The position numbers and the translations under genes are program-made. Under the pieces are notes generated by a model. The model did no database searches. It saw nothing but the letters and a program-made list of their open reading frames with translations, and had not been told where the DNA came from. From NCBI GenBank assembly GCA_009775365.1, contig VSPM01000001.1, positions 48,553 through 112,552 on the forward strand: a DNA stretch of 64,000 bases, read 5' to 3'. The number at the start of each line of letters is the position of its first letter. Within the stretch, counting starts at the first letter, position 1. Of the stretch, positions 26,127 to 35,261 are shown piece by piece. Source of the DNA: Muribaculaceae bacterium (GTDB taxonomy: Bacteria; Bacteroidota; Bacteroidia; Bacteroidales; Muribaculaceae).

Positions 26127-27755
26127 ATGATTGAGTTGGTTGCTTTATTACTTTTGACGATGTCATCGGCAGCGGTTACGCTGCCGGTCGACACAGCGAC
26201 GTATGCTGGCAGTTTTTATGAGGAGACAGCCTCGCTGAATCCGGAACGGCTTCTTGCAGTGGCTGACAGCGCTTACAAGGCGCGCGACAACAGCCTTGCC
26301 ATGTCGCTTTATCTTTCGATATGTGGAAGAGATTCGGAAGATTTTTGCCCCGAAATAAAGATTAAGGCATATATAGGTGCCGGTGATGTCATGATGCGCA
26401 AATGTTATTATCCGGGGGCGCTTGAATATTATGTAGAAGGATTGATGCTGTGCGAGACTGACACTGCCATGTGGCGCCGATATTCCGGAGAATTTTATAA
26501 AAATATAGGGAATGTGTATTCTTCCCTCAATGATTATGAGCAGGGTATTCATTATTATAAACTCGCTCTTGAAGAGAGCGACCCTAAGCAGAATGGTCTT
26601 CGGGTGCGCACATTGTATAATCTTGCAGGATTCAGCACATATGTGGGAAATGCGAAGGAAGCAAGACAATATCTCGCTCAGGCACGCAAGTGCAACTATC
26701 CATGGAACGATGTGACGCGGTTTCTGGACGTGTTTATAGAGGGTCTGGTGCTTGGTTGCGAGGGTCATAGCCGTGAGGCGATAGCAAATCTGCGCAAATC
26801 GGAGAAATATGCCATTGATCATGGCATGAGCGCACGTTATCTGTGTTCTGCCCGTCAGCATCTCTACGTGTTATACGGTGAAACAGGCAGGACAGACTCA
26901 ATGTATTATTATCTTAAAGGCTGTGAGGAGAGTGCCGAAAGAAATGGGATCCGGCAGATGTTTCCGGGGCTTCTGTCTGACATTGCCGACTATCATTATA
27001 GTCATGGCGATTCTGTGGCCGGCAAGGAATACCGATATCGCTATCTTGATCTCAGAGATTCTATTGGAAATGAGCGCGAATTTGATGCCGTGAAGCAGGT
27101 TCAGTTTCAGTATGAGTCTCGTAAAGTGGCCGGGAAGATTGAGTCACTTCGTTTGGAGAAGGATAAAAGCGAGGCGTTGATCGTAAGGCAGCGTGTCTGG
27201 TTGCTTGCAGTTGGGGGCGGGCTTATAATAGTTGGTGCGTTCCTATGGATTATCGCCTGGCAGAATAGAAATCTTAAAAGGAGTTATCTAAGTCTGTATA
27301 ATATAAACCGAGACAGTGCCCGCAGAGAAGAGGAGCAGAAGTATGGGTCGAGCAATCTGAAAGAGGAGCGCATCGGCGAGTTGGCTAAGGATATTGAAGA
27401 ACTGATGGATGGCGAAAAGATCTATTGCGAGCCTGAATTTTCATTAGATATGCTTTCAGACCGAGTCGGTGTCAACAGCAAATATGTTTCGCAGACCATC
27501 AACATGGCATTCGGAAAAAATTTCAGTAATTATGTCAATGACTATAGGGTGCGACTTGCATGCGAGAGGCTCGAGGATGACGCATATTCCCACTACACAG
27601 TGGCGGCAGTGGGGGAGAGTGTGGGCTTCAAATCGCAGTCATCGTTTACAAGTGTGTTCCGTAAGATTACAGGTTTAAGTCCGTCTATGTTTCGTAAGAT
27701 GTCAATTTTTGACAAAAATAGGGAACAATGCTCAAAAAATATATCAGATTCATGA
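26127..27755 (+). CDS. Membrane TPR regulator with C-terminal AraC-type HTH
   Basis: The 542-aa protein has an N-terminal signal (MIELVALLLLTMSSAAV) and TPR-like helices over 36-330 (NIGNVYSSLNDYEQGIHYYKLALEE is a typical repeat). A short coiled coil (322-352), one membrane helix (357-378, VWLLAVGGGLIIVGAFLWIIAW) and a second coiled coil precede the AraC-type HTH at 438-525 (LSDRVGVNSKYVSQTINMAFG, TVAAVGESVGFKS). Periplasmic TPRs joined through the membrane to a cytoplasmic DNA-binding domain make a one-component transmembrane regulator. It sits just before a large T9SS cargo gene, a likely target. The gene at 1612-2400 is a deleted relative. Confidence 0.8.
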   Translation: MIELVALLLLTMSSAAVTLPVDTATYAGSFYEETASLNPERLLAVADSAYKARDNSLAMSLYLSICGRDSEDFCPEIKIKAYIGAGDVMMRKCYYPGALEYYVEGLMLCETDTAMWRRYSGEFYKNIGNVYSSLNDYEQGIHYYKLALEESDPKQNGLRVRTLYNLAGFSTYVGNAKEARQYLAQARKCNYPWNDVTRFLDVFIEGLVLGCEGHSREAIANLRKSEKYAIDHGMSARYLCSARQHLYVLYGETGRTDSMYYYLKGCEESAERNGIRQMFPGLLSDIADYHYSHGDSVAGKEYRYRYLDLRDSIGNEREFDAVKQVQFQYESRKVAGKIESLRLEKDKSEALIVRQRVWLLAVGGGLIIVGAFLWIIAWQNRNLKRSYLSLYNINRDSARREEEQKYGSSNLKEERIGELAKDIEELMDGEKIYCEPEFSLDMLSDRVGVNSKYVSQTINMAFGKNFSNYVNDYRVRLACERLEDDAYSHYTVAAVGESVGFKSQSSFTSVFRKITGLSPSMFRKMSIFDKNREQCSKNISDS

Positions 27756-27772
27756 ATCTGGCGATATGGGGC

Positions 27773-27803
27773 TTTGGGAAATTGCAATACTAATGTAAAT
27801 TTG
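27773..27803 (+). promoter_or_regulatory. Promoter of the GEVED/T9SS cargo gene
   Basis: TTTG (27773-27776), a 19-base spacer and TAAATTTG (27796-27803) match the consensus. The leader to ATG 27840 is about 30 bases, which rules out the longer open start at 27774. Confidence 0.75.
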
Positions 27804-27839
27804 CAAACGAACATAACGACTAACTATAACAGTTTAATT

Positions 27840-30536
27840 ATGGAAATGAAGCATTTTTACTTATCTATGGCGCTGGCCGGAGCACTGACTGTTCAGGCAG
27901 TTCCTGTTGCTAAGCCTTATTACGGGCAGGTGTCAGAACCGGGTAAAAGCAGTGTGCTGCTTGACCGTGCTGCATGGCGTGCGCCCATGCGTGTGACAGT
28001 TGACGAGCTCTTCGCTTGTCCTGGGAATACGGTGCTCGACGGGCCGTTTAAATCGGAAGAAGTCGGCTATCAGGGGTTCCAGAGTTCAGACCAGGGTCGA
28101 CCCGGTATGCCCACAAAGTTCTATCAGGCGTTTCATGGCTGTTATAACAGTGTGAATGCAGTGAGAGTCATTGGCCTTTTCAATTATTTCGACGATGAGG
28201 AGTATACCTGGTATGGCTGCGACAGTCGAGGAGGAGTTCAAGACGACTATACAATGACAGAACCTGTCACCTTCGAGGTTTCTTTCTACACCATGGGGGC
28301 TGACGGTCTTCCCGGAGAGTGTGTCTACACTAAGAATATCGACATCATCGGGCGTTATCTTGGTGTCACTTATGGTTCAGGCGACGATTCTTCAGCGTTA
28401 TACGAGTTTAGCACAGAACTTGGTGAGGAGGTGCGCCTTGAGTCGGGATTTTTGTCGTTCAGCGCAGCGGACCTCGGAAATGAGCCGTCATGCTGGTTCT
28501 CGCTGTTCACAGCCGACACATCAATCGACTATGGCTTTGTGCTTCTTGGCGACTACGGCATGAACTATTCTAATCTTCCGTCTGTGTTCAGCCTTATGGG
28601 CGACGGTGGCCCTGTAGCTCAGAAAGCTTTGAGAATTGACAAGCTGTCAGCTCCATCGTCAAGTGCAACCGGCACACACGAGAAAGTAACGGTTAAGATA
28701 ATCAATGTGGGAGCAGAAGAATTGACCGACGTGGTTCTTGATCTTCTTGTTGACGGCAAAGTGGTTGCAACAGAGGCTGTGCCTGCGTCTATCGCCTCTC
28801 AAGGAGCATGCAACTATACATTCCTTAGGAGAGTTGACCTCTCGGGCGATGGCGAACATCTTGTGGAAGTGAGAAACGCAACGCCCGGCGATGAGGGTGT
28901 GAGCCTTGCGTCTGCTTCTGTGAAAACTTACACATGCTCGGAAGGTGAATGGTGTGGCTCTGGAAGTCAATATGAAAATGACGAGATAAAGATTTCTCGC
29001 GTAAAGATCGGCACAATCGACAATGAAAGCGGAGCCGGCAGTTACAGCGATTATTATGATGATATTTTCACAGAGATACGTCGAGGTGAAAAATTGCTTC
29101 TTGAAATGGAGCCGATGGAGACGGCCGTTACAGGCGTGTGGGTAGACTGGAATAATGATGGCGTATTCTCCGGCCCCGGCGAAGAGATTGGCTATATCTA
29201 TGACAAGCCTCTTGAAGTTTCGATTCCTGATGGCATAAGTGTGGAGGAAGGCATGAAACGCATGCGCATCGTTATGGATGTTTATGGTGAGCCTACTCCT
29301 TGCGGAAGCTATTATTTCGGAGAGACTGAGGATTATGGCCTTATGGTAACACGCAATTCAGGCACACCGTCGCTTGGCCTAAGCCTTGCCGAAGTCGCAG
29401 CCGACATGTCCAAAGGAGAAGAAAAGGAGGTTTCTTTGGATTTGTTCAATAACGGTGACGCTGTTCTCAATGCGAAACTGAGTGTGAACTATTCGCTTCC
29501 CACGGTGTATGAGCCGCGTCAGCTGGCTCCTGTAAAGGATTTTGGCAAGAAGGTTATGAATCGCAAGGTTTCAGCCAAGGTTTCTGAGCCTGTGGTTGAT
29601 GCCGATGTCAAGAAGGTGCTTCGCTACGACGGCGGCTTTGAATCGTCGGTAGCTCTCGAGAACTACTCTTCTGCGATATTTGCACATTATTATCCGTCAG
29701 ATGTAATGCATGCTCTTGAGGGTATGGCTTTGTCGAGTGTGGATGTCTATATCAATGAAATGCCTGCGAAGGCCAAGATTAATGTCTACGGACAGGGAGA
29801 AGGCGGCAAGGCCGGAGCCTTGATAGCCGAGCAGCCGTTCGAGGCCGTTGCAGAGAGCTGGAACCATGTGGTGTTTGACACTCCTGTGTCCATCACCGGA
29901 GAAGATCTGTGGTTCGGTGTTCAGTTCGATGACATGGACAGCAAAGGATATTACATAGGAGTGGACGGCATATCAGCCGTGGCCGGATATGGCGACCTCT
30001 GCAATATTGGAGGAGACACATGGTGGTCGATGATGGAACTTGGAATTGACCATAATTTCTGCATCCGTGGCAATGTAACCGGCGCTGTAACTGCTGCGCT
30101 CGACTGGCTCAGCCTTGATATAGATGACATGGCTATAGCAGCCGGCGATAACGGAACTGTCAAAGTTGTGATGAGCACCGAGAATATTCCTTCCGGCATG
30201 TATGAGGCCACGATAGAGATTCGCTCGAATGACGAACTGAAACCTCTTTACAGTGTGCCGGTGTATGTGAGCAACGGCATTATGACCGGAGTGGACAATG
30301 CTTCGCTGGTTCGCACTCAGGTGAAAGTTGAGAACGGGAACGTGGTGATTGTTTCTGATTTCAATATGCTTGGCGTTGACGCATATGATGTGGCAGGTCG
30401 CAAGGTTGCGTCAGAGCGCACAATGGGATGCCGTCATGAGATTGGCCTTGACAATTTTGGGGACGGAGTGTATGTGTTGAACGCGATTTACACCGATGGC
30501 ACGCGCGAGACATTCAAGATTGCAGTTGCCCGTTGA
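27840..30536 (+). CDS. Large secreted GEVED-domain protein with T9SS sorting domain
   Basis: The 898-aa protein begins with a signal peptide (MKHFYLSMALAGALTVQAVPVA). The N-terminal 250 residues are beta-rich with no clear family. A CARDB-like sandwich (about 255-350: VKIINVGAEELTDVVLDLLVDGKVV) is followed by a GEVED domain (about 400-503: VWVDWNNDGVFSGPGEEIGYIYD, YYFGETEDYGLMV). Two further sandwich domains follow. The last 75 residues (VKVENGNVVIVSDFNMLGVDAYDVAGRKVA to GVYVLNAIYTDGTRETFKI) form a type A T9SS sorting domain, so it should be secreted or surface-attached. It probably acts as an adhesin or in glycan or protein binding. It has its own promoter and terminator and follows a membrane TPR regulator. 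Confidence 0.82.
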   Translation: MEMKHFYLSMALAGALTVQAVPVAKPYYGQVSEPGKSSVLLDRAAWRAPMRVTVDELFACPGNTVLDGPFKSEEVGYQGFQSSDQGRPGMPTKFYQAFHGCYNSVNAVRVIGLFNYFDDEEYTWYGCDSRGGVQDDYTMTEPVTFEVSFYTMGADGLPGECVYTKNIDIIGRYLGVTYGSGDDSSALYEFSTELGEEVRLESGFLSFSAADLGNEPSCWFSLFTADTSIDYGFVLLGDYGMNYSNLPSVFSLMGDGGPVAQKALRIDKLSAPSSSATGTHEKVTVKIINVGAEELTDVVLDLLVDGKVVATEAVPASIASQGACNYTFLRRVDLSGDGEHLVEVRNATPGDEGVSLASASVKTYTCSEGEWCGSGSQYENDEIKISRVKIGTIDNESGAGSYSDYYDDIFTEIRRGEKLLLEMEPMETAVTGVWVDWNNDGVFSGPGEEIGYIYDKPLEVSIPDGISVEEGMKRMRIVMDVYGEPTPCGSYYFGETEDYGLMVTRNSGTPSLGLSLAEVAADMSKGEEKEVSLDLFNNGDAVLNAKLSVNYSLPTVYEPRQLAPVKDFGKKVMNRKVSAKVSEPVVDADVKKVLRYDGGFESSVALENYSSAIFAHYYPSDVMHALEGMALSSVDVYINEMPAKAKINVYGQGEGGKAGALIAEQPFEAVAESWNHVVFDTPVSITGEDLWFGVQFDDMDSKGYYIGVDGISAVAGYGDLCNIGGDTWWSMMELGIDHNFCIRGNVTGAVTAALDWLSLDIDDMAIAAGDNGTVKVVMSTENIPSGMYEATIEIRSNDELKPLYSVPVYVSNGIMTGVDNASLVRTQVKVENGNVVIVSDFNMLGVDAYDVAGRKVASERTMGCRHEIGLDNFGDGVYVLNAIYTDGTRETFKIAVAR

Positions 30537-30586
30537 GTTTTATCTCTCGGAATATGTCAATAGCAATATTGTGAAATAATAAGACT

Positions 30587-30628
30587 GGCGCCGGAACATG
30601 TTCAACGTTCCGGCGCCGGTTGTTTTTT
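30587..30628 (+). terminator. Intrinsic terminator after the GEVED gene
   Basis: An 11-bp perfect stem (GGCGCCGGAAC at 30587-30597 with its complement at 30607-30617) is followed by TGTTTTTTTT. It sits between two convergent genes and may also end yebC weakly. Confidence 0.85.
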
Positions 30629-30654
30629 TTGTTATCGGAATTAAAGAAAGAGGA

Positions 30655-31374
30655 TTACTCTTCGTCTTCCTTCATGTTGTGGAACACGTTCTGCACGTCT
30701 TCGTCGTCTTCAAATTTTTCGAGAAGTTTCTCGATTGCCTCGCGCTGCTCGGGAGTGACCTCCTTGTAGTCGTTGGGTATGCGCTCGAATTCAGCCGACA
30801 CGATTTCGAGCCCGGCCTCTTCGAGATATTTCTGAAGGTTGGCGAACTGGTCGAATGCGCCGTAGATGAGCCATTCTTCGTCTTCAGCCTCAAGTTCAGC
30901 CTCAAAGTCCATGAGCTCGAGCTCGAAGTCTTCGAGAGAAGTGTCGGCGTTGGGCTTCACATGGAACACGCTCTTATGGTCGAAGAGGAATGAGAGAGAC
31001 CCCTGGGTGCCGAGAGAGCCGCCGTGCTTGTTGAAGTAAGAACGCACGTTGGCCACGGTGCGCTGGTTGTTGTCGGTGGCAGTCTCCACCACAATCGCGA
31101 TTCCGTGAGGGCCGTATCCTTCATACACGATTTCCTTGTAGTCGCCGGCATCCTTGTCGGTGGCTTTCTTTATGGCGCGCTCCACAGTGTCTTTCGGCAT
31201 GTTTGCGGCCTTGGCGTTCTGCATGAGCACGCGGAGGCGCGGGTTCATGTCAGGGTCGGGGCCACCGGCCTTTACGGCAATAGTTATTTCCTTGCCGATG
31301 CGGGTGAATGTGCGGCTCATGTTGCCCCAGCGTTTCAGTTTTCTTGCTTTGCGATATTCAAATGCTCTTCCCAT
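30655..31374 (-). CDS. yebC: YebC/PmpR family (TACO1-like) protein
   Basis: The 239-aa protein uses ATG 31374, because the family begins MGRAFEYRKARKLKRWGNMSRTFTRIGKEI; the frame opens 15 bases earlier. Conserved segments AGGPDPDMNPRLR, NMPKDTVERAIKKA and YEGYGPHGIAIVVE are present, with an acidic C-terminus ending in an EEDEE-like run. Members act as transcription regulators or as factors easing ribosome stalling at proline runs. It lies 32 bases behind pheT and is probably co-transcribed. Confidence 0.93.
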   Translation of the reverse strand: MGRAFEYRKARKLKRWGNMSRTFTRIGKEITIAVKAGGPDPDMNPRLRVLMQNAKAANMPKDTVERAIKKATDKDAGDYKEIVYEGYGPHGIAIVVETATDNNQRTVANVRSYFNKHGGSLGTQGSLSFLFDHKSVFHVKPNADTSLEDFELELMDFEAELEAEDEEWLIYGAFDQFANLQKYLEEAGLEIVSAEFERIPNDYKEVTPEQREAIEKLLEKFEDDEDVQNVFHNMKEDEE

Positions 31375-31406
31375 TGTTAGAATTAGCAATTATAGGTTTT
31401 ATGATG

Positions 31407-33896
31407 TTATCTTAGTTCGGCTCCGAGTTGGCGGAGTGATGTGATAATCTTTTGCATAACGGCGTCAATCTGGCGGTCGTTGAGGGTCTTCTCGTCGTCT
31501 TGCAGGGTGATGGCTATGCCGTAAGATTTCTTGCCTGCGGGGAGGTTCTTCCCTTCGTAGACGTCGAACAGCGACACGCCCTTGAGAAGTTTACGCTCAG
31601 CCTTCTTCACGGTTTCCTCAATCTGCGCGAATGTCACACCGGTGTCAATAAGAAGGGCAAGGTCTCGGCGCACGGGCTGGGTTTTCGGCAGTGGTGCGTA
31701 TGTCACCTGATGGTTTGCCACAAGCTTGAAGAGTGTGTTCCAGTCGAGGGCGGCATAAATGACGTCTTGCTCAATGTCGAAGCGTTTGAGCAGGTCGTGA
31801 CGGAGAATCCCGAGTTCGCCTATGCGCTTTCCGGAGCGGCTCTTGATGTTGAGGCGAGCGGAGAAAAATTCGTCGGAGTCCTGACTGTATGTCACTGCTC
31901 CCTCAGGGAGACCGAGCACTCTGAAGATGTTGAGCACAATCCCTTTCATGTCGAAAGCGGTGGCCTTTTCAGCTTTTGCATTCCATGCAGGGAGTGTGAA
32001 ATCTCCGGTGAGCCACAAGGCAAGCTCCATCGACTCGTGGAACGGGGCAAGCGGTTTTTCCGAAGTGCTCTCCTTGTCGGCGTCGCGCCGGTAGATGTTG
32101 CCGAATTCGAAGAAGCGTAGGTTTTCTGCTTTACGGTTGATGTTGTGGGCTATTGACTCAAGACCGCCGAACAGGAGAGTCTGTCGCATCACCGAAAGAT
32201 CGTTGCTAAGAGGGTTCATCACCTTCACGCAACGTGAAAGGGGAAGCTGTTCGGATTTCTCGTAGTAAGATATGGCCGAGAGCGAATTGTTGAGTATCTC
32301 CAGGAACCCTTCGCCTGTGAGGCGGTTGCTTACGAGCTGCTGCAGCGAATAGCTGAGGTCAGTGTCGCCGGCAGGAGAAAGGTTGGCGTGCATTTCGGTG
32401 CCAAACTCTACATTGTTGTAGCCGTATACGCGCAGAATCTCTTCCACAACGTCGCATGGGCGTGTGACGTCTACACGATATGTCGGTATGCGCAGGCGAA
32501 GTGTGTCGGCGTTGTCGGCATCGCGCTCCACATTGATTTCAAGGGCACGCAAGATGGCGATGACCAGCTGGTCGGGGATGCGCTTGCCTATAAGCGACTC
32601 GCAATAATTAAGCGAGAATTCCATCTCGGCCTCTTTTACGGGGGCGGGATATTCGTCGGCCACGTTGCCGCAGATTTCTCCGCCGGCAAGTTCTTTGATA
32701 AGCACTGCGGCCAGTTTTGCGGCGTAGACTGTGATGTTGGGGTCAGCGCCACGCTCGTAGCGGAATGAGGCGTCGGTGTTGAGGCCGTGGCGGCGTGCGG
32801 TGAGGCGCACACGAGTCGGGTTGAAGTATGCGCTTTCGATAAACACGTCTTTAGTGTCGGCGGTCACTCCGGAGTCAAGACCTCCGAACACGCCTGCGAT
32901 ACACATCGGCTTCTCGGCATCGCAAATCATGAGGTCGCGTTCGTTGAGCGAACGCTCCACGCCGTCAAGGGTAGTGAATTTTGTGCCTTTGGGACATGTG
33001 CGCACCACAATTTTCTCTCCTGTCACTTTGGCGAGGTCGAAACAGTGGAGCGGCTGGCCGATTCCGTTGAGTATGAAGTTTGTGATGTCTACAATATTGT
33101 TGATAGGACGCTGGCCGATGGCGAGAAGGAGGTTGCGAAGCCATTCAGGCGACTCTTTCACCTCGACGTTGCGGATTGTCACGCCGGAATATCTCGGGCA
33201 TCCCTCTTTGTCTTCCACGTTTATTTCCACTGCTCCGTCGGCGCGGTCGGTAGCGAAAGACTCAACAGAGGGCATGCTGATTTCCGGCATGGCCGATTCC
33301 GGGTCTTTCTCTGCGGCATTGCGGGTGAAGAGGGCCTTCAGGTCGCGTGCCACGCCATAGTGGGAGGCTGCGTCAACACGATTTGGAGTAAGTTCCACTT
33401 CGAGGCAGTAGTCGCTCTCTACATTGAAATATTTTGCTGCGGGTGTTCCGGCCGGGATGTCGGAAGGTAGCACCATGATTCCGTCATGGCTTTCGCCGAT
33501 TCCGATTTCATCTTCGGCGCAGATCATGCCGTTTGACTCCACGCCACGGATTTTTGACTTTTTAATCTGGAATTCCTTGTCGCAGTCGTAGAGGGTTGTG
33601 CCGAGAGTGGCCACCACCACTGTCTGTCCTGCCGCCACGTTCGGGGCCCCGCACACGATTGTCTGGGGCTCCCCGTTGCCGAGGTCGACGGTAGTGATGT
33701 GAAGGTGGTCGGAATTGGGGTGAGGTTCACAGGTAAGGACTTTGCCGATCACGAGTCCGCGAAGCCCCCCTTTTATGCTTTCCACTTCCTCCACATGGTC
33801 ACATTCAAGACCCAGCGATGTCAGCGCGGCGGTGAGTTCCTTCGGGGAGAGTGAAAAGTCGATATAGCGTTTAAGCCATTTATACGAAATATTCAT
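31407..33896 (-). CDS. pheT: Phenylalanine-tRNA ligase beta subunit
   Basis: The 829-aa beta subunit of the alpha2-beta2 PheRS forms the tRNA-binding and editing half. It starts MNISYKWLKRYIDFSLSPKELTAALTSLGLE. An OB-fold tRNA-binding region follows (about 40-150, VIGKVLTCEPHPNSDHLHITTVD), then B3/4 editing (about 210-385, RPINNIVDITNFIL). B5 (about 405-475), the core fold and the C-terminal ferredoxin-like anticodon-binding domain (about 735-829, YAPLPKTQPVRRDLALLID) complete it. pheS is not adjacent in this window, as is common in Bacteroidetes. Confidence 0.96.
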   Translation of the reverse strand: MNISYKWLKRYIDFSLSPKELTAALTSLGLECDHVEEVESIKGGLRGLVIGKVLTCEPHPNSDHLHITTVDLGNGEPQTIVCGAPNVAAGQTVVVATLGTTLYDCDKEFQIKKSKIRGVESNGMICAEDEIGIGESHDGIMVLPSDIPAGTPAAKYFNVESDYCLEVELTPNRVDAASHYGVARDLKALFTRNAAEKDPESAMPEISMPSVESFATDRADGAVEINVEDKEGCPRYSGVTIRNVEVKESPEWLRNLLLAIGQRPINNIVDITNFILNGIGQPLHCFDLAKVTGEKIVVRTCPKGTKFTTLDGVERSLNERDLMICDAEKPMCIAGVFGGLDSGVTADTKDVFIESAYFNPTRVRLTARRHGLNTDASFRYERGADPNITVYAAKLAAVLIKELAGGEICGNVADEYPAPVKEAEMEFSLNYCESLIGKRIPDQLVIAILRALEINVERDADNADTLRLRIPTYRVDVTRPCDVVEEILRVYGYNNVEFGTEMHANLSPAGDTDLSYSLQQLVSNRLTGEGFLEILNNSLSAISYYEKSEQLPLSRCVKVMNPLSNDLSVMRQTLLFGGLESIAHNINRKAENLRFFEFGNIYRRDADKESTSEKPLAPFHESMELALWLTGDFTLPAWNAKAEKATAFDMKGIVLNIFRVLGLPEGAVTYSQDSDEFFSARLNIKSRSGKRIGELGILRHDLLKRFDIEQDVIYAALDWNTLFKLVANHQVTYAPLPKTQPVRRDLALLIDTGVTFAQIEETVKKAERKLLKGVSLFDVYEGKNLPAGKKSYGIAITLQDDEKTLNDRQIDAVMQKIITSLRQLGAELR

Positions 33897-33981
33897 ATAG
33901 ATATGATTCTGTTTTCCTGATAAGAAAGAGGAGAGTTATGCGTTTTAGAAGCAAATTTTTATGTAATCTCCTACAAAGTTG

Positions 33982-33989
33982 CAAAAGTA
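33982..33989 (-). promoter_or_regulatory. -7 box of the pheT-yebC transcript
   Basis: TACTTTTG on the minus strand matches TAnnTTTG, about 85 bases before the pheT start. No clear -33 was seen. Confidence 0.45.
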
Positions 33990-34067
33990 ACAAAAAAGAG
34001 CGATATACACAAGTTAAGATTCGCAAGCTAATAAAAATAATGGGGCCGTTTTTGATTTAGGTCAGGG

Positions 34068-34127
34068 TTGGGGAACTTTATGCGGAAGGTGTTGGCAGTG
34101 GTGATTGTCAGCGAGCCTTCTCCACCT
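34068..34127 (-). pseudogene. Relic of a sensor histidine kinase 3' end
   Basis: Read on the minus strand this stretch encodes GGEGSLTITT followed directly by ANTFRIKFPN. In the kinase at 44297-45514 the same peptides are residues 319-328 and about 396-402 (TTFRIELPP), 68 residues apart. The DNA shares a 23-base identical run with the intact gene (34099-34121 here) plus a 12-base match at the 3' end. It is therefore an internally deleted fragment of a paralogous or duplicated kinase gene, next to the restriction-modification genes. A 60-base relic cannot be functional. Confidence 0.7.
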
Positions 34128-34182
34128 ATTATCGACAGTCCATTTTAACAAATCACTTACGACAGAAGCAAAATCCGCCATG

Positions 34183-35259
34183 TCAATTGAATATTTGTGA
34201 TGATATTGTTTTGATTATATTGATTGTGTCATCCTTGGCGTTAATTAGCTTCGAAAATTTAAACAAGCCATCAACAAAATCCCGGATTGTTACAACCTTT
34301 AAATCAGCAATTCTCATTTTTGCGTAGCTGAGGATAGAAATCAAACAGCAATAATGACCTTCTCTCCCAATCTTCTTCAAGGCTTGGTATACGGCATCTT
34401 CATCAAAGTTAACTTTCTTGCCGTATATGAAAAGGCTTGATGTCAAATTAGCCTGGCGGAATTTTGAAATAGCATGAATAACATCCTGCTCTGAGAAATT
34501 CTTGTCCTTTACCTCAATTGCATTTACCAATGTACCCTCAGAGTCAAAGATGTCGATGTCTCCAACTTCTTTTGAAGATGAGCCGCTCTCATTGACTTTA
34601 TGGGGAACAACCTTATAGTCTTTACCAAGATATAGGCGTTCCAGTTCAGCAACCACTAATGGACATATCTCACCGTCCATTGTGTGATTTGTAATTTTAT
34701 AAATGTAGTCGAGAACCAATTGCGAAAACTCACTTACGTCAATCAGTGCATCACCTATTGAAAATTTTTTAAGGTAGTTTTCATGATTCTGCTTCAGCAC
34801 TGCCATTGCAGATTTAAGATACTTATAGGCTATTTCACTGGTTGTGACGCTTGATAGTACGCGAATAACACTTTCAAGGGTTTCTCTATCTCGTCCTGCT
34901 CTTACTGCATTATCCGTAGATAAAGTGACAAAGCGTGCGGGTTTATTAAGGAATGGCTCATTTGAGTCTCCAAGACTACCTTGGAGTTTTAGCCGTTCAA
35001 ATGGAACAATAACCTTATGACACAAAGACCTTGCATCAAATTTGCCTTGCTTACCGTCACCTTTCTGAAGACTTAAGGCATCTACCGCCTGATTTGTGGC
35101 TTTTGCAAGTAATGCATTAACCAAGATATAACGATAAGTTTTGAGGCTGCCGGTAAGGACGGAATATATGGTTTCTCCAATATCGTCATTGGCTGGATCA
35201 GCCTCTGCTAATGCTCTTTCTAATATCAACCCTGCGGTTCTAAAATCAATTGTTGCCAT
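34183..35259 (-). CDS. Type II restriction endonuclease, probably SacI family
   Basis: The 358-aa protein lies two bases after a cytosine-5 DNA methyltransferase gene, the usual arrangement of a type II system. A PD-(D/E)XK-like site is visible: GDIDIF (Asp234/Asp236) then AIEVKDK (Glu249-x-Lys251). The N-terminal half, with DARSLCHKVIVPFERLKL and NEPFLNKPARF followed by DNAVRAGRDRETLESVI, fits the SacI-family pattern as I remember it. If correct the target would be GAGCTC, and such sites occur in this window. Base composition is more A+T-rich than in the neighbours, which suggests horizontal acquisition. Confidence 0.75.
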   Translation of the reverse strand: MATIDFRTAGLILERALAEADPANDDIGETIYSVLTGSLKTYRYILVNALLAKATNQAVDALSLQKGDGKQGKFDARSLCHKVIVPFERLKLQGSLGDSNEPFLNKPARFVTLSTDNAVRAGRDRETLESVIRVLSSVTTSEIAYKYLKSAMAVLKQNHENYLKKFSIGDALIDVSEFSQLVLDYIYKITNHTMDGEICPLVVAELERLYLGKDYKVVPHKVNESGSSSKEVGDIDIFDSEGTLVNAIEVKDKNFSEQDVIHAISKFRQANLTSSLFIYGKKVNFDEDAVYQALKKIGREGHYCCLISILSYAKMRIADLKVVTIRDFVDGLFKFSKLINAKDDTINIIKTISSQIFN

Positions 35260-35261
35260 AA

